Shown here: piece by piece, positions 18,717-28,160 of the stretch | Layout of the letters: the number at the start of each line of letters is the position of its first letter | Numbering within the stretch: position 1 is the first letter of the stretch | From: Pseudooceanicola spongiae | GTDB lineage: Bacteria; Pseudomonadota; Alphaproteobacteria; Rhodobacterales; Rhodobacteraceae | Direction of reading: 5' to 3' | DNA: 64,000 bases | Assembly: GCF_014899185.1 (NCBI RefSeq) | Contig: NZ_CP045201.1 | Span: 2,526,501 to 2,590,500 of the forward strand | Position numbers and translations under genes: made by a program | The notes under the pieces: model-generated | The model's input: only the letters and a program-made list of their open reading frames with translations | What the model was told of the DNA's origin: nothing | Databases searched by the model: none

Positions 18717-20249
18717 TCAAAGCGGGATATTGTCGTGTTTCTTCCAAGGGTTCGTCAGCTTCTTGTTGCGTAGGCTGGCAAAAGCGCGGCTGACCCTGCG
18801 CCGGGTCGACCTCGGCAGGATCACCTCGTCGATGAAGCCCCGCTCAGCGGCGACGAAGGGGTTGGCAAAGCGCGCTTCGTATTCCGCCGCATGGGCCGCG
18901 ATCTTAGCCGGATCGCCCAGATCGGCGCGGTGGATGATCTCGGTCGCGCCCTTGGCCCCCATCACGGCGATCTCGGCCGTCGGCCAGGCGTAGTTGAAAT
19001 CGCCACGCAGATGCTTCGAGGACATCACGTCATAGGCGCCACCATAGGCCTTGCGGGTGATCACCGTCACCTTGGGCACTGTCGCCTCGCCATAGGCGAA
19101 CAGCAGTTTCGCGCCGTGCTTGATGACGCCGCCGTATTCCTGGCTGGTGCCGGGCAGAAAGCCGGGCACATCGACCAGCGTCAGGATCGGGATCTCGAAG
19201 GCATCACAGAACCGCACGAACCGCGCCGCCTTGCGAGAGCTGTCGATATCCAGACACCCCGCGAGCACCATCGGCTGGTTTGCCACCACGCCAACGCTCT
19301 GCCCCTCAAGCCGGATGAAACCGGTGATGATGTTCTTGGCGAAGTCTTCCTGAATCTCGTAGAAATCCGCCTCATCCGCGATCTTCAGGATCAATTCCTT
19401 CATATCGTAGGGGGTATTGGCGTTTTCCGGGATCAGGGTGTCGAGGCTGTTCTCGATCCGGTTCACATCATCGAAGAACGGCCGCACGGGCGGCTTTTCG
19501 CGGTTGTTCAGCGGCAGGAAGTCGACCAACCGCCGCACCTCGGCCAATGCCTCCACGTCATTCTCGAAGGCACCATCGGCAACCGAACTTTTCTTCGTAT
19601 GGGTCGAAGCGCCGCCCAACTCCTCAGCCGTCACTACTTCGTTCGTGACGGTCTTCACCACGTCGGGGCCGGTCACGAACATGTAAGAGCTGTCCTTCAC
19701 CATGAAGATGAAGTCGGTCATCGCCGGGCTGTAGACCGCGCCGCCAGCACAGGGGCCCATGATCACGCTGATCTGCGGCACCACACCACTGGCCAAGACG
19801 TTGCGCTGAAACACATCGGCATAACCGGCAAGCGAAGCGACCCCTTCCTGAATACGCGCGCCACCGGAGTCGTTCAGCCCGATCACAGGCGCGCCATTCT
19901 GCACCGCCATATCCATGATCTTGCAGATCTTCTGCGCATGGGTTTCCGACAGAGAGCCGCCGAAAACCGTGAAATCCTGGCTGAACACGTAGACCATACG
20001 GCCGTTGATCGTGCCCCAGCCCGTCACCACGCCATCGCCGTAGGGACGCTGCTTCTCCATGCCGAAATCGGTGCAGCGGTGCGCGACGAACATATCGAAC
20101 TCCTCGAAGCTGCCCTCGTCCAGCAGCAGATCAATGCGTTCGCGCGCCGTCAGCTTGCCTTTGGCGTGCTGCGCGGCGATGCGCGCCTCACCCCCGCCGA
20201 GCCGCGCCGTCTCGCGCCGCGCCGTCAGCTCCTGGAGAATATCCTTCAT
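18717..20249 (-). CDS. pccB: Propionyl-CoA carboxylase beta subunit
   Basis: Carboxyltransferase subunit that moves CO2 from PccA biotin to propionyl-CoA, giving (S)-methylmalonyl-CoA. 510 residues with both crotonase-like halves: [12 protein letters not shown] in the N-terminal half, then [16 protein letters not shown] and [12 protein letters not shown] in the C-terminal half, and the typical C-terminal KKHDNIPL. I chose ATG at 20249, preceded by GGGAG; an upstream start adds 14 residues unlike the family. Its promoter region (20250-20455) carries GCAAA/TTTGCAAA motifs, likely PccR operators. Confidence 0.97.
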   Translation of the reverse strand: MKDILQELTARRETARLGGGEARIAAQHAKGKLTARERIDLLLDEGSFEEFDMFVAHRCTDFGMEKQRPYGDGVVTGWGTINGRMVYVFSQDFTVFGGSLSETHAQKICKIMDMAVQNGAPVIGLNDSGGARIQEGVASLAGYADVFQRNVLASGVVPQISVIMGPCAGGAVYSPAMTDFIFMVKDSSYMFVTGPDVVKTVTNEVVTAEELGGASTHTKKSSVADGAFENDVEALAEVRRLVDFLPLNNREKPPVRPFFDDVNRIENSLDTLIPENANTPYDMKELILKIADEADFYEIQEDFAKNIITGFIRLEGQSVGVVANQPMVLAGCLDIDSSRKAARFVRFCDAFEIPILTLVDVPGFLPGTSQEYGGVIKHGAKLLFAYGEATVPKVTVITRKAYGGAYDVMSSKHLRGDFNYAWPTAEIAVMGAKGATEIIHRADLGDPAKIAAHAAEYEARFANPFVAAERGFIDEVILPRSTRRRVSRAFASLRNKKLTNPWKKHDNIPL

Positions 20250-20351
20250 GTCCGTCTCCCGATCTTGGCCATCACCGTGGTCGCGGCGCATGCCCCGGAC
20301 CTAGTTAGCGGACCATAGGCGCAGAAGCCGCCTCGAACAAAGGGAAATCGG

Positions 20352-20404
20352 GCAAATTTGCAAAGTTGAGACAGGGGGCGTTCTGCAAATTGCAAATCTG
20401 CAAA
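20352..20404. promoter_or_regulatory. Putative PccR (ScfR) operators between pccB and the MFS gene
   Basis: GCAAA-N3-GCAAA occurs twice, at 20352-20364 (this one includes the palindrome TTTGCAAA, 20357-20364) and at 20392-20404, with another GCAAA at 20385. The same motif lies upstream of the ScfR-family regulator gene (21726-21738). I recall that the ScfR protein PccR of Rhodobacter sphaeroides was linked to TTTGCAAA-type elements; the assignment here is inferred. Confidence 0.6.
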
Positions 20405-20455
20405 CTACATGCGCTCCACATGGACATGAACGTATCATGCGCTTAGCAAACGTCT

Positions 20456-21664
20456 ATGACACAACCTATTGGCAAGCGGTCCGGTCGGACACCCCCACAC
20501 CTCATGACGCTTATCATGCTCGCGGGAGTGTCCGCGATGACGATGAACGTATTCTTACCGTCGCTGCCCCATATCGCGGAATATTTCGACACCGACTACA
20601 AGTTGGTGCAGCTGTCCGTTGCGGGCTATCTGGCGGCCAGCGGGTTCTTGCAGCTGTTCGTCGGACCCCTGGCCGATAAATTCGGGCGCCGTCCGATCCT
20701 TCTGGTCGGCCTCGCCATTTTCCTCGTCGCGACAATCGGCTGTCTGATGGCAGAGAGCTTTGCCACCTTCATCGCCTTCCGCATCCTGCAATCCTCCATC
20801 GCCTGCGGCATGGCGCTGTCTCGCGCGATTGTGCGCGACATGTACAAGGGCGACCGTTCAGCAGCCGTCATGGGGTACGTAACCATGGGCATGTCGATGG
20901 TGCCGATGTTCGCGCCCGTCGTCGGTGGCATCCTGGATCAGTATTTCGGCTGGCAGGCCTCGTTCTGGCTGCTGTTCGTCTGCGGCGCACTGATCTTTGT
21001 CATCAGCTGGGTCGACCTCGGCGAAACCGCAGCGCCAAGCGATTTGTCCGTGCTGCGCCAGTTCGCGGAGTACCCCGAGTTGTTCAAATCGCCCCGTTTC
21101 TGGGGGTACTGCATGGCCGCCGCCCTGTCCTCCGGCGCCTTCTTCGCCTACCTCGGAGGCGGCCCCTTTGTCGCAACCGAGGTCTTTGCCCTGAGCCCGG
21201 CGCAGTTCGGCATGTTCAATGCCGCGGCAGGTCTGGGCTACTTCGCGGGCAACTGGTTCACGGGCCTGAACGCGGCGCGGATTGGCATGAACCGCATGAT
21301 CCTGCTCGGCTCGACCCTGATCGTCGGAGGCATGATTCTGTCGCTGATCCTGTCGGAGCTTGAGATCGGCGGCCACTACGCCTTTTTCGGCACGATGATC
21401 TTTGTCGGGCTCGGCAATGGTATGACCATTCCCTGCGCCAATGCCGGGATGCTGTCTGTTCGCCCTCACCTCGCAGGCACGGCCTCTGGCCTCGGGGGCG
21501 CGATGATGATCGGCGGCGGAGCGGCACTATCGGCGCTGGCGGGCGGCATGCTCAGCCCCGAGTCAGGGGCCACACCGCTGATCTGGATCATGATGCTGTG
21601 TGGCGTGGCAGGTGGCATTGCCATTCTGGGCGTCATGCGCCGGGAACGCCGCCTGATGGTCTGA
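20456..21664 (+). CDS. MFS exporter, Bcr/CflA drug-resistance branch
   Basis: 402 residues with about 12 hydrophobic segments. The motif-A region GPLADKFGRRPILLVGL lies at the second/third membrane helix boundary, and the start TLIMLAGVSAMTMNVFLPSLPHIAEYF is typical of Bcr/CflA-type drug:H+ antiporters. It is divergent from pccB and upstream of the ScfR regulator gene in the same direction, so it may be controlled by the shared TTTGCAAA elements. A drug-resistance role or organic-acid export are both possible. Confidence 0.85.
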   Translation: MTQPIGKRSGRTPPHLMTLIMLAGVSAMTMNVFLPSLPHIAEYFDTDYKLVQLSVAGYLAASGFLQLFVGPLADKFGRRPILLVGLAIFLVATIGCLMAESFATFIAFRILQSSIACGMALSRAIVRDMYKGDRSAAVMGYVTMGMSMVPMFAPVVGGILDQYFGWQASFWLLFVCGALIFVISWVDLGETAAPSDLSVLRQFAEYPELFKSPRFWGYCMAAALSSGAFFAYLGGGPFVATEVFALSPAQFGMFNAAAGLGYFAGNWFTGLNAARIGMNRMILLGSTLIVGGMILSLILSELEIGGHYAFFGTMIFVGLGNGMTIPCANAGMLSVRPHLAGTASGLGGAMMIGGGAALSALAGGMLSPESGATPLIWIMMLCGVAGGIAILGVMRRERRLMV

Positions 21665-21701
21665 CCATTCTGCGCCCAGCGTTACCGCTTGTTAACCATG
21701 A

Positions 21702-21738
21702 TTTGCAAAGTTAGCCTCAACGCAGGCAAAACTGCAAA
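21702..21738. promoter_or_regulatory. Putative autoregulatory PccR operator
   Basis: TTTGCAAA at 21702-21709 and GCAAA-N3-GCAAA at 21726-21738, ending 17 bp before the regulator ATG. Same motif and spacing as upstream of pccB. Confidence 0.55.
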
Positions 21739-21755
21739 TCGCTGACAGGTGGGGA

Positions 21756-23156
21756 ATGGCCGCACAGAAACTCTATGCCGGCGCCAAGCTGCGTGAAATG
21801 CGGCAAAGGCTGGCTCTTACCCAAAAGGATTTCGCCGCCAAACTTGGTATTTCACTGCCCTACCTGAACCAGATGGAAAACAACAACCGCCCGGTTTCGA
21901 CCTCGGTGGTGCTGTCGCTGGCGCAGGAGTTCGGCTTTGACGTGACCGAGCTTTCGACCGGCGACAGCGAGCGCCTCGTCTCGGACATGCGCGAGGCGAT
22001 GGCCGATCCGGTTCTGGCCGAGGTCGCTCCGCTACTGGCGGACCTGCGGTTGACGGCCTCGAATGCGCCCAGCCTCGCCCGTGCCTTTCTGCATCTGCAC
22101 CGCGCCTACCGGCAAACCCACGAACGGCTGGCCTCGCTCGATGAAGCGTTAGGTCGTGAAGACTCTCGCAGCACCCCATCGCCCTGGGACGAGGTGCGCG
22201 ATTTTTTCCATTACTGCGACAACTATATCGATTCCGTTGATCGCGCGGCAGAGCGTTTTGCCGCGCCCGTGCGCAGTGAAAACAACATCCGGGTGCGCGC
22301 CGTGTCGATACTCGGCAATTGCGGCGTTGACGTGGTCTTTGCCGACATCCAGCATCTGCGCATCTATGATCCGGCGAGCAAACGGCTGACATTGTCCCTT
22401 CGCGCCACGCCGGAAACCCAGACCTTTCAGCTGCTTTTGCAGGTCGCACTGCTGGAGCAGGACAAACTGCTTGAGGCGACACTGGACTTCGCACGGTTCC
22501 AGTCCGACGCTGCCCGCGCCATCGCCAAGATCGGTCTGGCCAATTACTTCGCCGGAGCCGCCCTGATGCCCTACACCCGGTTTCTCGCCAAGGCGCAGGA
22601 GGTGCGGCATGATCTAGAACGCTTGGCCATGCACTTCGGCGCCTCGATCGAGCAAGTCGCGCATCGCCTCTCGACCCTGCAGCGCCCCGGCGCCAAGGGC
22701 ATCCCGTTCTTCTTTGTCCGGGTCGATCAGGCGGGCACCATCACCAAGCGACACTCGGCCACGCGTCTGCAATTTGCCCGCTTCGGCGGCGCCTGCCCGC
22801 TGTGGAATGTCCATCGCGCCTTCGAGACACCGGGGCAATTCCTGCGCCAGCTGGCTGAAACGCCGGACGGTGTACGCTATGTTTCGCTGGCGCGCGACGT
22901 CAGCAAAGCCGGAGGATCCTTCGGCGCGCCGGTGCGCCGATTTGCCATAGCGCTCGGGTGTGAGGTAAGGCATGCCGACGCACTGATCTTTGCCGATGGG
23001 CTTGACCTGACCAATCCGAAAGCCTTTGAACCGATTGGGATTTCCTGCAGGATCTGTGAGCGTGAGCATTGCCATCAACGCTCCGTTCCGCCGCTTGAGC
23101 GCAAGCTGAGCATAGACATAAACGCCCGTGGCACGCTGCCATACGAGGTCGGCTGA
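21756..23156 (+). CDS. pccR: ScfR-family transcriptional regulator (PccR-like)
   Basis: 466 residues. An N-terminal XRE-type helix-turn-helix (LREMRQRLALTQKDFAAKLGIS, about residues 12-33) is followed by a long C-terminal region of the short-chain fatty acyl-CoA regulator family (RamB/PrpC-regulator-like), ending with a Cys cluster CRICEREHCHQR. Known: PccR of Rhodobacter sphaeroides senses acyl-CoA and controls propionyl-CoA carboxylase genes. Here the adjacency to pccB/pccA/mcm and the repeated GCAAA motifs support the same role. The MFS gene lies between the regulator and pccB. Confidence 0.88.
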   Translation: MAAQKLYAGAKLREMRQRLALTQKDFAAKLGISLPYLNQMENNNRPVSTSVVLSLAQEFGFDVTELSTGDSERLVSDMREAMADPVLAEVAPLLADLRLTASNAPSLARAFLHLHRAYRQTHERLASLDEALGREDSRSTPSPWDEVRDFFHYCDNYIDSVDRAAERFAAPVRSENNIRVRAVSILGNCGVDVVFADIQHLRIYDPASKRLTLSLRATPETQTFQLLLQVALLEQDKLLEATLDFARFQSDAARAIAKIGLANYFAGAALMPYTRFLAKAQEVRHDLERLAMHFGASIEQVAHRLSTLQRPGAKGIPFFFVRVDQAGTITKRHSATRLQFARFGGACPLWNVHRAFETPGQFLRQLAETPDGVRYVSLARDVSKAGGSFGAPVRRFAIALGCEVRHADALIFADGLDLTNPKAFEPIGISCRICEREHCHQRSVPPLERKLSIDINARGTLPYEVG

Positions 23157-23159
23157 GGC

Positions 23160-24278
23160 TTACTTCAGCGCAGCCAGCTGATCATGCGCGCCCAGACCAA
23201 AGCCGACGTCGGAATGCGCCTCCGTGGCCTCACGTTCGGTCCGGCCGGTATCGACGCTTGCCACCACCGACATGCCCGGCACAAGCCGCGCGGCCAGCGC
23301 CTGATCCGGATCGATGTTGATGCGCACCGGCAGACGTTGCGAAATCTTGATGAAATTGCCCGTCGCGTTTGAGCTGCCAAGCACACTGAATTCCGACCCC
23401 GTCGCAGGGGAAAAGCTGGCGATCTTGCCGGTCAGTTCGACCTTGCCCAGAGCATCGACGGTGAAGGTCACCTTCTGACCGATGTTCATGCCTGCCAGCT
23501 GGGTTTCCTTGAAGTTCGCGACGATCCAGATCGTGTCCGGCACCAGAGAGGTCAGCTTGGTCCCCGCCGTCACATATTGCCCGACATGCGCCGACACTTC
23601 GCCAAGCCGACCATCAACAGGCGCCACGATACGGGTGTAGTCGAGCGAGATCTGCGCCAGATTCACCGTCGCTTCCGCCTGCCGGACGTTGGCCTCAAGC
23701 GAGGTGCGTCCGGTGATGACCGAGGCCAGAGACTGGCGGGCGGTTTCGGCATTGGCTGCGGCCTGCTGCACGGCGGCCTGCGCCTGCTCATAGCTCAGCT
23801 GCGTTTCATCTGCGTTCTGGTTCGACAGGACCCCGCGTTTTTTCAGCGCGTTGGAGCGGTCGAGGTTGGCATTCGCCAGCTTCAAACTGGCCTTTGCCGA
23901 AACAACACCAGCTTCTGCCGCTTTCACACTGGCCTCGGCGGATTTGCGATCCTGATCGGAATTGGCCAGCGACGCCTCGGCGGCGTCCAGCGCCGCCTGC
24001 GCCTGCGCGACCTTCTCGCGATAGCTGTCCTCGTCGATCCGGACCAACAGGTCCCCTGCCTTGACACGTTGATAATCCTGCACGGCGACCTCGGCCACCA
24101 CCCCGGCCAGTTGCGGCGCGATGAAGGTCACCTGACCGCGCACATAGGCATCCTCCGTGGTGCGGATGGTCGTCTCGAACGGCGGAAGGCGCCAAGCATA
24201 GAGCACCCCAAGGACACCCAGAACACCAATGGTGCAGGCAAGGATCGTGGCAAGATGGCGGGAAAAACGGGAAATCAT
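23160..24278 (-). CDS. emrA: HlyD/EmrA family membrane fusion protein
   Basis: 372 residues. One N-terminal membrane anchor (about residues 10-28), a biotinyl-lipoyl-like strand region (AYVRGQVTFIAPQLAGVVAEV), a long Ala/Gln-rich coiled-coil hairpin (about 80-190), and a beta-barrel domain with VDGRLGEVSAHVGQYV. It links an inner-membrane exporter to an outer-membrane channel; no TolC-like gene is in the window. The ATG at 24278 lies 14 bp after the MFS stop. Third gene of a marR-emrB-emrA operon, the reverse of the usual A-B order. Confidence 0.9.
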   Translation of the reverse strand: MISRFSRHLATILACTIGVLGVLGVLYAWRLPPFETTIRTTEDAYVRGQVTFIAPQLAGVVAEVAVQDYQRVKAGDLLVRIDEDSYREKVAQAQAALDAAEASLANSDQDRKSAEASVKAAEAGVVSAKASLKLANANLDRSNALKKRGVLSNQNADETQLSYEQAQAAVQQAAANAETARQSLASVITGRTSLEANVRQAEATVNLAQISLDYTRIVAPVDGRLGEVSAHVGQYVTAGTKLTSLVPDTIWIVANFKETQLAGMNIGQKVTFTVDALGKVELTGKIASFSPATGSEFSVLGSSNATGNFIKISQRLPVRINIDPDQALAARLVPGMSVVASVDTGRTEREATEAHSDVGFGLGAHDQLAALK

Positions 24279-24291
24279 GGGGAACACTCGA

Positions 24292-25980
24292 TCAGGCAGC
24301 TTGGGGGGAGGAGGAATTTGCGGGGCCAGCCTCAGCGCTGGCGGGTTCGTGTGCGGCGGCCCGACGGGCGCGCCAGGCATCCAGGGCAATATGCCCCAAC
24401 AACAGGGCCAGCGCGGCAGTGGACAGGGCAGCGATCCCCAGAAAGGCGTCGTTATAGGCCATGACGGAGGCCTGCGTCGAAGCCTGACGCGCAAGGGTCG
24501 CCGCAGATTGCGCGGCCAGTTGCGCCGGGTCCGCGATGTAGCCGGAATAGGCCGCCCCATAGGTGGAAATCTGCCCCGTCACGAGGGGATCTGTGGCCGG
24601 AAGCGCTTCGTACAGACGCGACATGTGCAATTTCTGGCGCGATTTCACAAAGGTGCCGAAAAGCGCACTGCCCAGAACAGCACCGATCTTTTGCGTCGAG
24701 ATGAACACGACGATGAAGTTCAGTATGTACTGCGGGCCGCGCGAAAGGGCAGACAGCATTCCGGTCATCATCGCCGGCAGTAGGAAGAACGCCGAGGCCA
24801 GCGAAATCATCGCCTGCGACAGGTACATCTGCGACGGTGCGATCTGCGCCGTGGATTGCGAATCCATATACGAGGCGACGATCAGCAGGCACAGGGCGAT
24901 GACGTGAAACTGTTGCACTCGCTGCGGTCTCAGCGTCACGGCACAGACCACGCCAGCCACAACTGTCGTCACCGCGACCACGACCCAGACCATCTGCGTC
25001 TGGTCATTCAGATATCCCAACGCGCTGAACAGTCCCGCCGCACCCGAGGTCTGCTCGCTCAGCATCAGCCGGAAGAACAGCAGCGTCGCGGCAAAGTGCA
25101 GGATCGTCGGACTGAACAGCCAGCGGATATCCAGCAGCGGCGATTTGCGGTTCAGCTCGATCGCGGCCGCCAGTGGCAGTGTTCCGGCGGCAATGGCGAG
25201 CAGGACACCCAGCCAGGGTTGCTCGAACCACCAGTAGGTCGACCCGAGTGTAAAACTGACAGCAAGCGCACCGAACCCAACGGCAATCAGCAGAAAAGAG
25301 ATGACATCGGCGGATTCGATCACCTTGACGCGTGGCGGAGATTTCAATGGAAACAGGTAGATCAGGCCAAATCCGATGGCCGCGATCGAGGCTTCAAAAG
25401 CCGTCAGCCCATGCCACTGCCCCATCTCCAGCAAATGCGGCGACACCAGCCGTGTCAGTGGCGAGGCGAGGAAGATGAATGTCAGCACCGCAGAGAGGCC
25501 GACTGTCAGCTTTTTCGCCGGCGGCAAGGGCTCCAGCATGTACAGAAACCCAAGCGAGGTCAGCGGAGCCGCCGCCATGCCGGAGACAAACCGCACGGCC
25601 AGGTTCGACCACAGCCCGTCGGCGAGATAGTTCAGCAGCGCCGCCAGAAGAAACGCCAGAATCGACAGCTCAGCGAAATTGCGCAGCCCGTACTGGGCGC
25701 GGATCTTGATCAGCGCGATGGTCAGGGAGACGTTGGGCGCCATATAGGCCGCCACCATCCAAGAGGTCTCGGCCTGCGTCGCACCGAAACTTCCCTGCAA
25801 TTGCTGGATGTTGGAGGTGATGACCGCCTGACCAAAGCCCTGCGCCAGCACCAGCGTGGCGGCCGTCACGAAATAGCCGACGGCACGCGGCCAGGGCACG
25901 GGCACAAAGGCCGGCGGAGCGCTTGGCTGCGGGGTCTGAGCGGCTGCCTCGGGGGCAGCGACGTCGCTGCGCCCGCTCAT
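24292..25980 (-). CDS. emrB: DHA2-type MFS transporter (EmrB-like)
   Basis: 562 residues with about 14 hydrophobic segments, starting after a 30-residue Ala/Pro-rich cytoplasmic N terminus. TQAETSWMVAAYMAPNVSL matches the DHA2/EmrB helix-1/2 region. It is expected to form a tripartite pump with the downstream HlyD-type protein. Its start overlaps the end of the marR gene by 4 bp, implying translational coupling. Substrate unknown; a MarR partner suggests induction by phenolic or other small lipophilic compounds. Confidence 0.88.
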   Translation of the reverse strand: MSGRSDVAAPEAAAQTPQPSAPPAFVPVPWPRAVGYFVTAATLVLAQGFGQAVITSNIQQLQGSFGATQAETSWMVAAYMAPNVSLTIALIKIRAQYGLRNFAELSILAFLLAALLNYLADGLWSNLAVRFVSGMAAAPLTSLGFLYMLEPLPPAKKLTVGLSAVLTFIFLASPLTRLVSPHLLEMGQWHGLTAFEASIAAIGFGLIYLFPLKSPPRVKVIESADVISFLLIAVGFGALAVSFTLGSTYWWFEQPWLGVLLAIAAGTLPLAAAIELNRKSPLLDIRWLFSPTILHFAATLLFFRLMLSEQTSGAAGLFSALGYLNDQTQMVWVVVAVTTVVAGVVCAVTLRPQRVQQFHVIALCLLIVASYMDSQSTAQIAPSQMYLSQAMISLASAFFLLPAMMTGMLSALSRGPQYILNFIVVFISTQKIGAVLGSALFGTFVKSRQKLHMSRLYEALPATDPLVTGQISTYGAAYSGYIADPAQLAAQSAATLARQASTQASVMAYNDAFLGIAALSTAALALLLGHIALDAWRARRAAAHEPASAEAGPANSSSPQAA

Positions 25981-26420
25981 GAGCAGGCCGCCTTGACCAC
26001 GTTGTCCAGCATCTGCTCGATGACGCGATGTGCGCGCTCCAGCTCTTCGGCAGGGATACCCGCCACAAGCTCGGCGCGCAGGGTGTCTGTCAGGGCCGAC
26101 ACCGCTGCGGCCTCGGTCTTTGCCTGATCCGTCAGATGCACATGGCGCTGACGCCGGTCGCCAGACAGCACCTCACGGCGCACCATACCGGCCTCTTCAA
26201 GCCCGTCGATCAGCCGCGCCATCGTCGGGCGCTCGACCTCCATCGCCTCGGCCAGTTCGGCCTGTGTCTGAACCTCGCAGGTGCTCATATGCAGCAGCAG
26301 CCGGGCCCGCGCATAGGTCAGCCCCCGCGAACTGGCACGCGCATCAAACAATGTGCGCACCTTGCGGGTCAGCGTGATCACGTCACGATAGAAGGTTTCT
26401 GCGGTGTCGGACTGGGTCAT
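25977..26420 (-). CDS. MarR family transcriptional regulator
   Basis: 147 residues, winged helix: TQAELAEAMEVERPTMARLIDGLEEAGMVRRE is the recognition region (about 53-84) and GDRRQRHVHLT the wing. It probably represses its own operon with emrB and emrA. ATG at 26420 chosen; a TTG three codons upstream (26429) is possible. A CTACT-N4-AGTAG palindrome lies 16 bp upstream (26436-26449). Confidence 0.88.
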   Translation of the reverse strand: MTQSDTAETFYRDVITLTRKVRTLFDARASSRGLTYARARLLLHMSTCEVQTQAELAEAMEVERPTMARLIDGLEEAGMVRREVLSGDRRQRHVHLTDQAKTEAAAVSALTDTLRAELVAGIPAEELERAHRVIEQMLDNVVKAACS

Positions 26421-26435
26421 TGGAATCAAGATAGC

Positions 26436-26449
26436 CTACTAATGAGTAG
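26436..26449. promoter_or_regulatory. Putative MarR operator
   Basis: A perfect inverted repeat CTACT-AATG-AGTAG immediately upstream of the marR gene, a position and size typical of MarR-family autoregulatory sites. Inferred from position only. Confidence 0.45.
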
Positions 26450-26574
26450 TGCCCTACCTAGTTTCAGGCCCCCGGTACGGCAAGGTTCCAAGCCATGCAA
26501 AAAATGCAAAGCCGACCCGCCAAGCCTAGGCGGGAGACATGAGTTGTTTCCGAATATCCAGCAGAAAAGCGCGC

Positions 26575-27480
26575 TCAGACCTTGGTGGCAACGGAGGGCG
26601 GGGTGATCTCACGACGCTTCAGCACGGCCTCGCGCCAGGTGATGAAGGTCACCGATGACAGGATCACGACGCCGCCAAAGACGACAAAGGGATCAATGGG
26701 TTCGTCGAACACCAGCGCCCCAAGTGAGACCGCCCAGACCAATTGCAGAAAGGTCACCGGCTGGGTCACCGTCATCGGCGCCGCCTTGAAGGCCAGCGTC
26801 ATGAAGTAGTGCCCGAGGGTCGCCAGAACCGCGACCAGAAACAGCTGACCCAGTTGCGCCAGAGACGGCGCGACCCAGACGGGCAGCGCCATGGGCGCCA
26901 GACCGATCGACACGGTGATCGACAGCATGGCAACGATGATCAGCGGCTCGACATCATCCGACAGCCGCTTGCTGATCATGTAGGAAGCCGCAAAACAGGT
27001 CGCCGTGCCCAACATCGCCAGATGCCCCGGCCCGACTTCGCGCAGGCCCGGACGCAGGATGATGAACGCTCCGATCAGACCACAGACGACGGCCATGATG
27101 CGGCGCGCAGCCAGTTTCTCGCCCAGAAACAACGCCGCTCCGATGGTGATCAGGATCGGCGAGAGATAGTTCATCGCCGTCACATCCGCGATGGGAATGC
27201 GCGCCATGGCATAGAACCAAAGCGCCACGCCGACCGAGTGCACCGCCCCGCGGATCAGAAACAACCGCCATTGCCGCGCCGACAGTCGCATTGTCAGCAA
27301 CCTCGGCACCAGCGGGATCAGGATCAACAGTCCGAGGCTGAAGCGCAGAAAGGCCGCCTGCGTGGACGGCAGCGCTGTCCCGAGGCTCTTGACCAGCGCA
27401 TTGACGCCCACAAACATCGCGCCCGCTGCCAGCATCCACAGCACCCCGTTCAGGGGCTTTGATTTACGTGCTTCCATCAT
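26575..27480 (-). CDS. DMT superfamily (EamA) transporter
   Basis: 301 residues, about ten membrane segments in two EamA repeats (LNGVLWMLAAGAMFVGVNAL begins the first, LAMLGTATCFAASYMISKRL the second). Drug/metabolite transporter; substrate unknown. I chose the ATG at 27480 (the next codon is also ATG); upstream residues are not family-like. A CCCGCC/GGCGGG hairpin at 26516-26534, followed on the reverse strand by a T-rich stretch, may be its terminator. Confidence 0.85.
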   Translation of the reverse strand: MMEARKSKPLNGVLWMLAAGAMFVGVNALVKSLGTALPSTQAAFLRFSLGLLILIPLVPRLLTMRLSARQWRLFLIRGAVHSVGVALWFYAMARIPIADVTAMNYLSPILITIGAALFLGEKLAARRIMAVVCGLIGAFIILRPGLREVGPGHLAMLGTATCFAASYMISKRLSDDVEPLIIVAMLSITVSIGLAPMALPVWVAPSLAQLGQLFLVAVLATLGHYFMTLAFKAAPMTVTQPVTFLQLVWAVSLGALVFDEPIDPFVVFGGVVILSSVTFITWREAVLKRREITPPSVATKV

Positions 27481-27526
27481 GCTTTTACGGGTAAGGGGAT
27501 TGATGCGACGGCACAAGCCCCCGCGC

Positions 27527-28129
27527 TCAGCCCAGCAACAGCGACGCCGCGATACTCCACATCACCAGAGCGACACTGGCGTTCAGCACACGCCAGGCCA
27601 TGGCCTTGCGAAACACCGGTGCGAGCAGCCGCGCACCAAACCCAAGCGTGGTGAAAAACACGACCGAGGCAGTCATCGCACCAATGGCAAAGGACGTCCG
27701 GTCATCGTAATCCGCCGCGACCGCCCCCAGCAAAACCACCGTGTCGAGATAGACATGCGGATTGGCCCAGGTCAGCGTCAGGCAAATCGCGAGGGTCTGC
27801 AGCAGAGAGGGCGCAGGCCCCGACGCCGCCTCAAGTGCATCGCCACCGCGCAGCGCATTGCGCAGCGCCAATGCTCCGTAGACCAGCAGAAAGGCCGCGC
27901 CCCCTAGCCGCATGACTTCGCTCAGCCAGGGCAGCGCCGTGACCAGCCTGCCGAACCCAGCAACACCGGCCGCAATCAGCAGCGCATCCGACAGCGCACA
28001 GGCCAGCACCACCGCGAGAACATGCTGACGCAGGATGCCCTGCCGCAACACAAAGGCGTTCTGCGCCCCGATCGCCAGGATCAGAGACAGCCCCAGCCCA
28101 AAGCCCGCCCAATATGCTTGTGCCGTCAT
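27527..28129 (-). CDS. LysE/ArgO family amino acid exporter
   Basis: 200 residues, about six membrane segments. The N terminus contains ILAIGAQNAFVLRQGI, the family signature of LysE/ArgO (basic amino acid export), and LTLTWANPHVYLDTVVLLG in the middle is also diagnostic. It exports L-arginine or L-lysine in characterised members; no ArgP/LysG regulator gene lies next to it. A gap of 46 bp separates it from the DMT gene, possibly one transcript. Confidence 0.9.
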   Translation of the reverse strand: MTAQAYWAGFGLGLSLILAIGAQNAFVLRQGILRQHVLAVVLACALSDALLIAAGVAGFGRLVTALPWLSEVMRLGGAAFLLVYGALALRNALRGGDALEAASGPAPSLLQTLAICLTLTWANPHVYLDTVVLLGAVAADYDDRTSFAIGAMTASVVFFTTLGFGARLLAPVFRKAMAWRVLNASVALVMWSIAASLLLG

Positions 28130-28160
28130 GCGCCCTCTTCCCGCCGCGTTTGCTTGGCCT

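Noticed and set aside
24856-26127. 423-codon forward open frame opposite the efflux operon
   Set aside because: Antisense to emrB and marR, which have good starts and membrane or HTH motifs.
26492-26510. Two GCAAA words near the efflux operon as a further operator
   Set aside because: Their spacing is 9, not 8, and there is no propionate gene nearby.
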